From Hyposmocoma kahamanoa (taxonomy: Eukaryota > Arthropoda > Insecta > Lepidoptera > Cosmopterigidae): a DNA stretch of 64,000 nucleotides. The stretch spans positions 8,871,497-8,935,496 of the forward strand of contig NW_020656077.1 of NCBI RefSeq assembly GCF_003589595.1, given 5' to 3'. Made by a program: the position numbers and the translations under genes. This document shows, one piece after another, positions 63,497 through 64,000 of this stretch. Position 1 is the first letter of the stretch; every line of letters begins with the position of its first letter. The notes below the pieces were generated by a model. That model did not search any database and was not told the origin of the DNA. It saw only the letters and a list, made by a program, of their open reading frames with translations.

Positions 63497-64000
63497 TTCA
63501 AAGATTCCGGACATTTTCGCCATACTAATAGCTATTATTAAGAATGAATTCACCGTTATTTGCATATCGTGTCGACTTTTCCAGTGGGCGCGCAATTCTT
63601 GCGGAAGCGTATTTTATCAACGAGATCTTTACAGCTTTAATTCTGGAGAGATCTACGCTCTAGTTGGCGTACCGCCAGCCGCACGCTGCCCATCAGAATG
63701 ATAAACCCACATGCTTATGTCTGTTAGAGAGTTACTACACTTAATCAAAGCTGAATCGACATGAGCCGATCCGAAAAAAGTTTATTACAGAGAGTTAAGA
63801 GCGTTCGCGCACTACGCGTTCATATCACGACCCCGATTCGGAACTCTTCGATATTTTACCGAATCGTTGGATTGGATATCGTTCTCGAATCGAAGGGAGC
63901 TTTCCGAGCTATTCAGAACATTCGAGTTAAAACGTTCGATTTGGATTCGGATACGATATCGTTATCTAACAGCGTTTACGAAGTTAGTCGGTGAAATAGA
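63497..64000. other. Nothing recognised
   Basis: 63760-64000 is unusually rich in TTCGA, GATTCGG and CGATAT motifs. An open frame of 77 codons there has no recognisable domain. Confidence 0.35.

Noticed and set aside
63761..63994. 77-codon frame at the right edge
   Set aside because: No domain, no conserved pattern, and a TTCGA-rich composition that favours open frames.
58691..64000. N-terminal WDR1 exons
   Set aside because: Searched on the - strand for the expected N-terminal WD40 text; none found, so they are placed beyond the window.

Overview
The window looks like nuclear DNA of an insect, most probably a moth or butterfly. It is AT-rich and intron-rich, and it is crowded with mobile elements typical of Lepidoptera: cecropia-type mariner, CR1/Jockey-type LINEs, RTE-tailed SINEs, Penelope-like remnants, and many MITEs. 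The assignment to Lepidoptera is inferred from these repeat families and from gene similarity, not from a search.

Two host genes can be reconstructed, and they converge. On the + strand, five exons between 11184 and 28236 encode a complete 299-residue BTB/POZ protein with two C-terminal C2H2 zinc fingers, probably a transcription factor. On the - strand, eleven exons between 58690 and 38431 encode the last 530 residues of the WD40 protein WDR1/AIP1 (flare in Drosophila), a cofilin cofactor that disassembles actin filaments. Its first 75 or so codons should lie to the right of the window. All splice junctions use GT/AG and all phases agree. The genes end about 10 kb apart, tail to tail.

Layout: 1-3714 holds repeat fragments. 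3715-9795 is a young Ty3/Gypsy element with identical 108-bp LTRs, an intact pol, a gag split by a frame change, and a short membrane-protein frame before gag. 9796-11183 is the BTB gene's upstream flank. 11184-28236 is the BTB-zinc-finger gene, whose introns hold a Penelope-like remnant, an intact mariner transposase beside a 400-N gap, and several MITEs. 28237-38430 is intergenic and almost wholly repeat mosaic. 38431-58690 is WDR1, with a 3.6-kb LINE in one intron and repeats ending only 6-25 nt from three of its 5' splice sites. 58691-64000 is presumed WDR1 intron plus repeats.

Most non-coding sequence can be grouped into families by comparing copies inside the window. Family A: six hAT-like MITEs, each with 8-bp target duplications. 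Family B: twelve copies of a 5'-truncated SINE-like repeat. Family C: hAT-like, about 0.5-0.7 kb. Family D: long inverted ends. Family E: contains an internal 105-bp tandem. Family G: GGTGGGT-type ends. Family I: tRNA-headed. Family L: two copies in inverted orientation. I found no CRISPR array, operon, rRNA gene or convincing functional tRNA gene, and I see no new defence or metabolic system. The most unusual observations are the short membrane ORF of the Gypsy element, the hairpins with tiny loops, the nested insertions, and repeats pressed against WDR1 splice sites.
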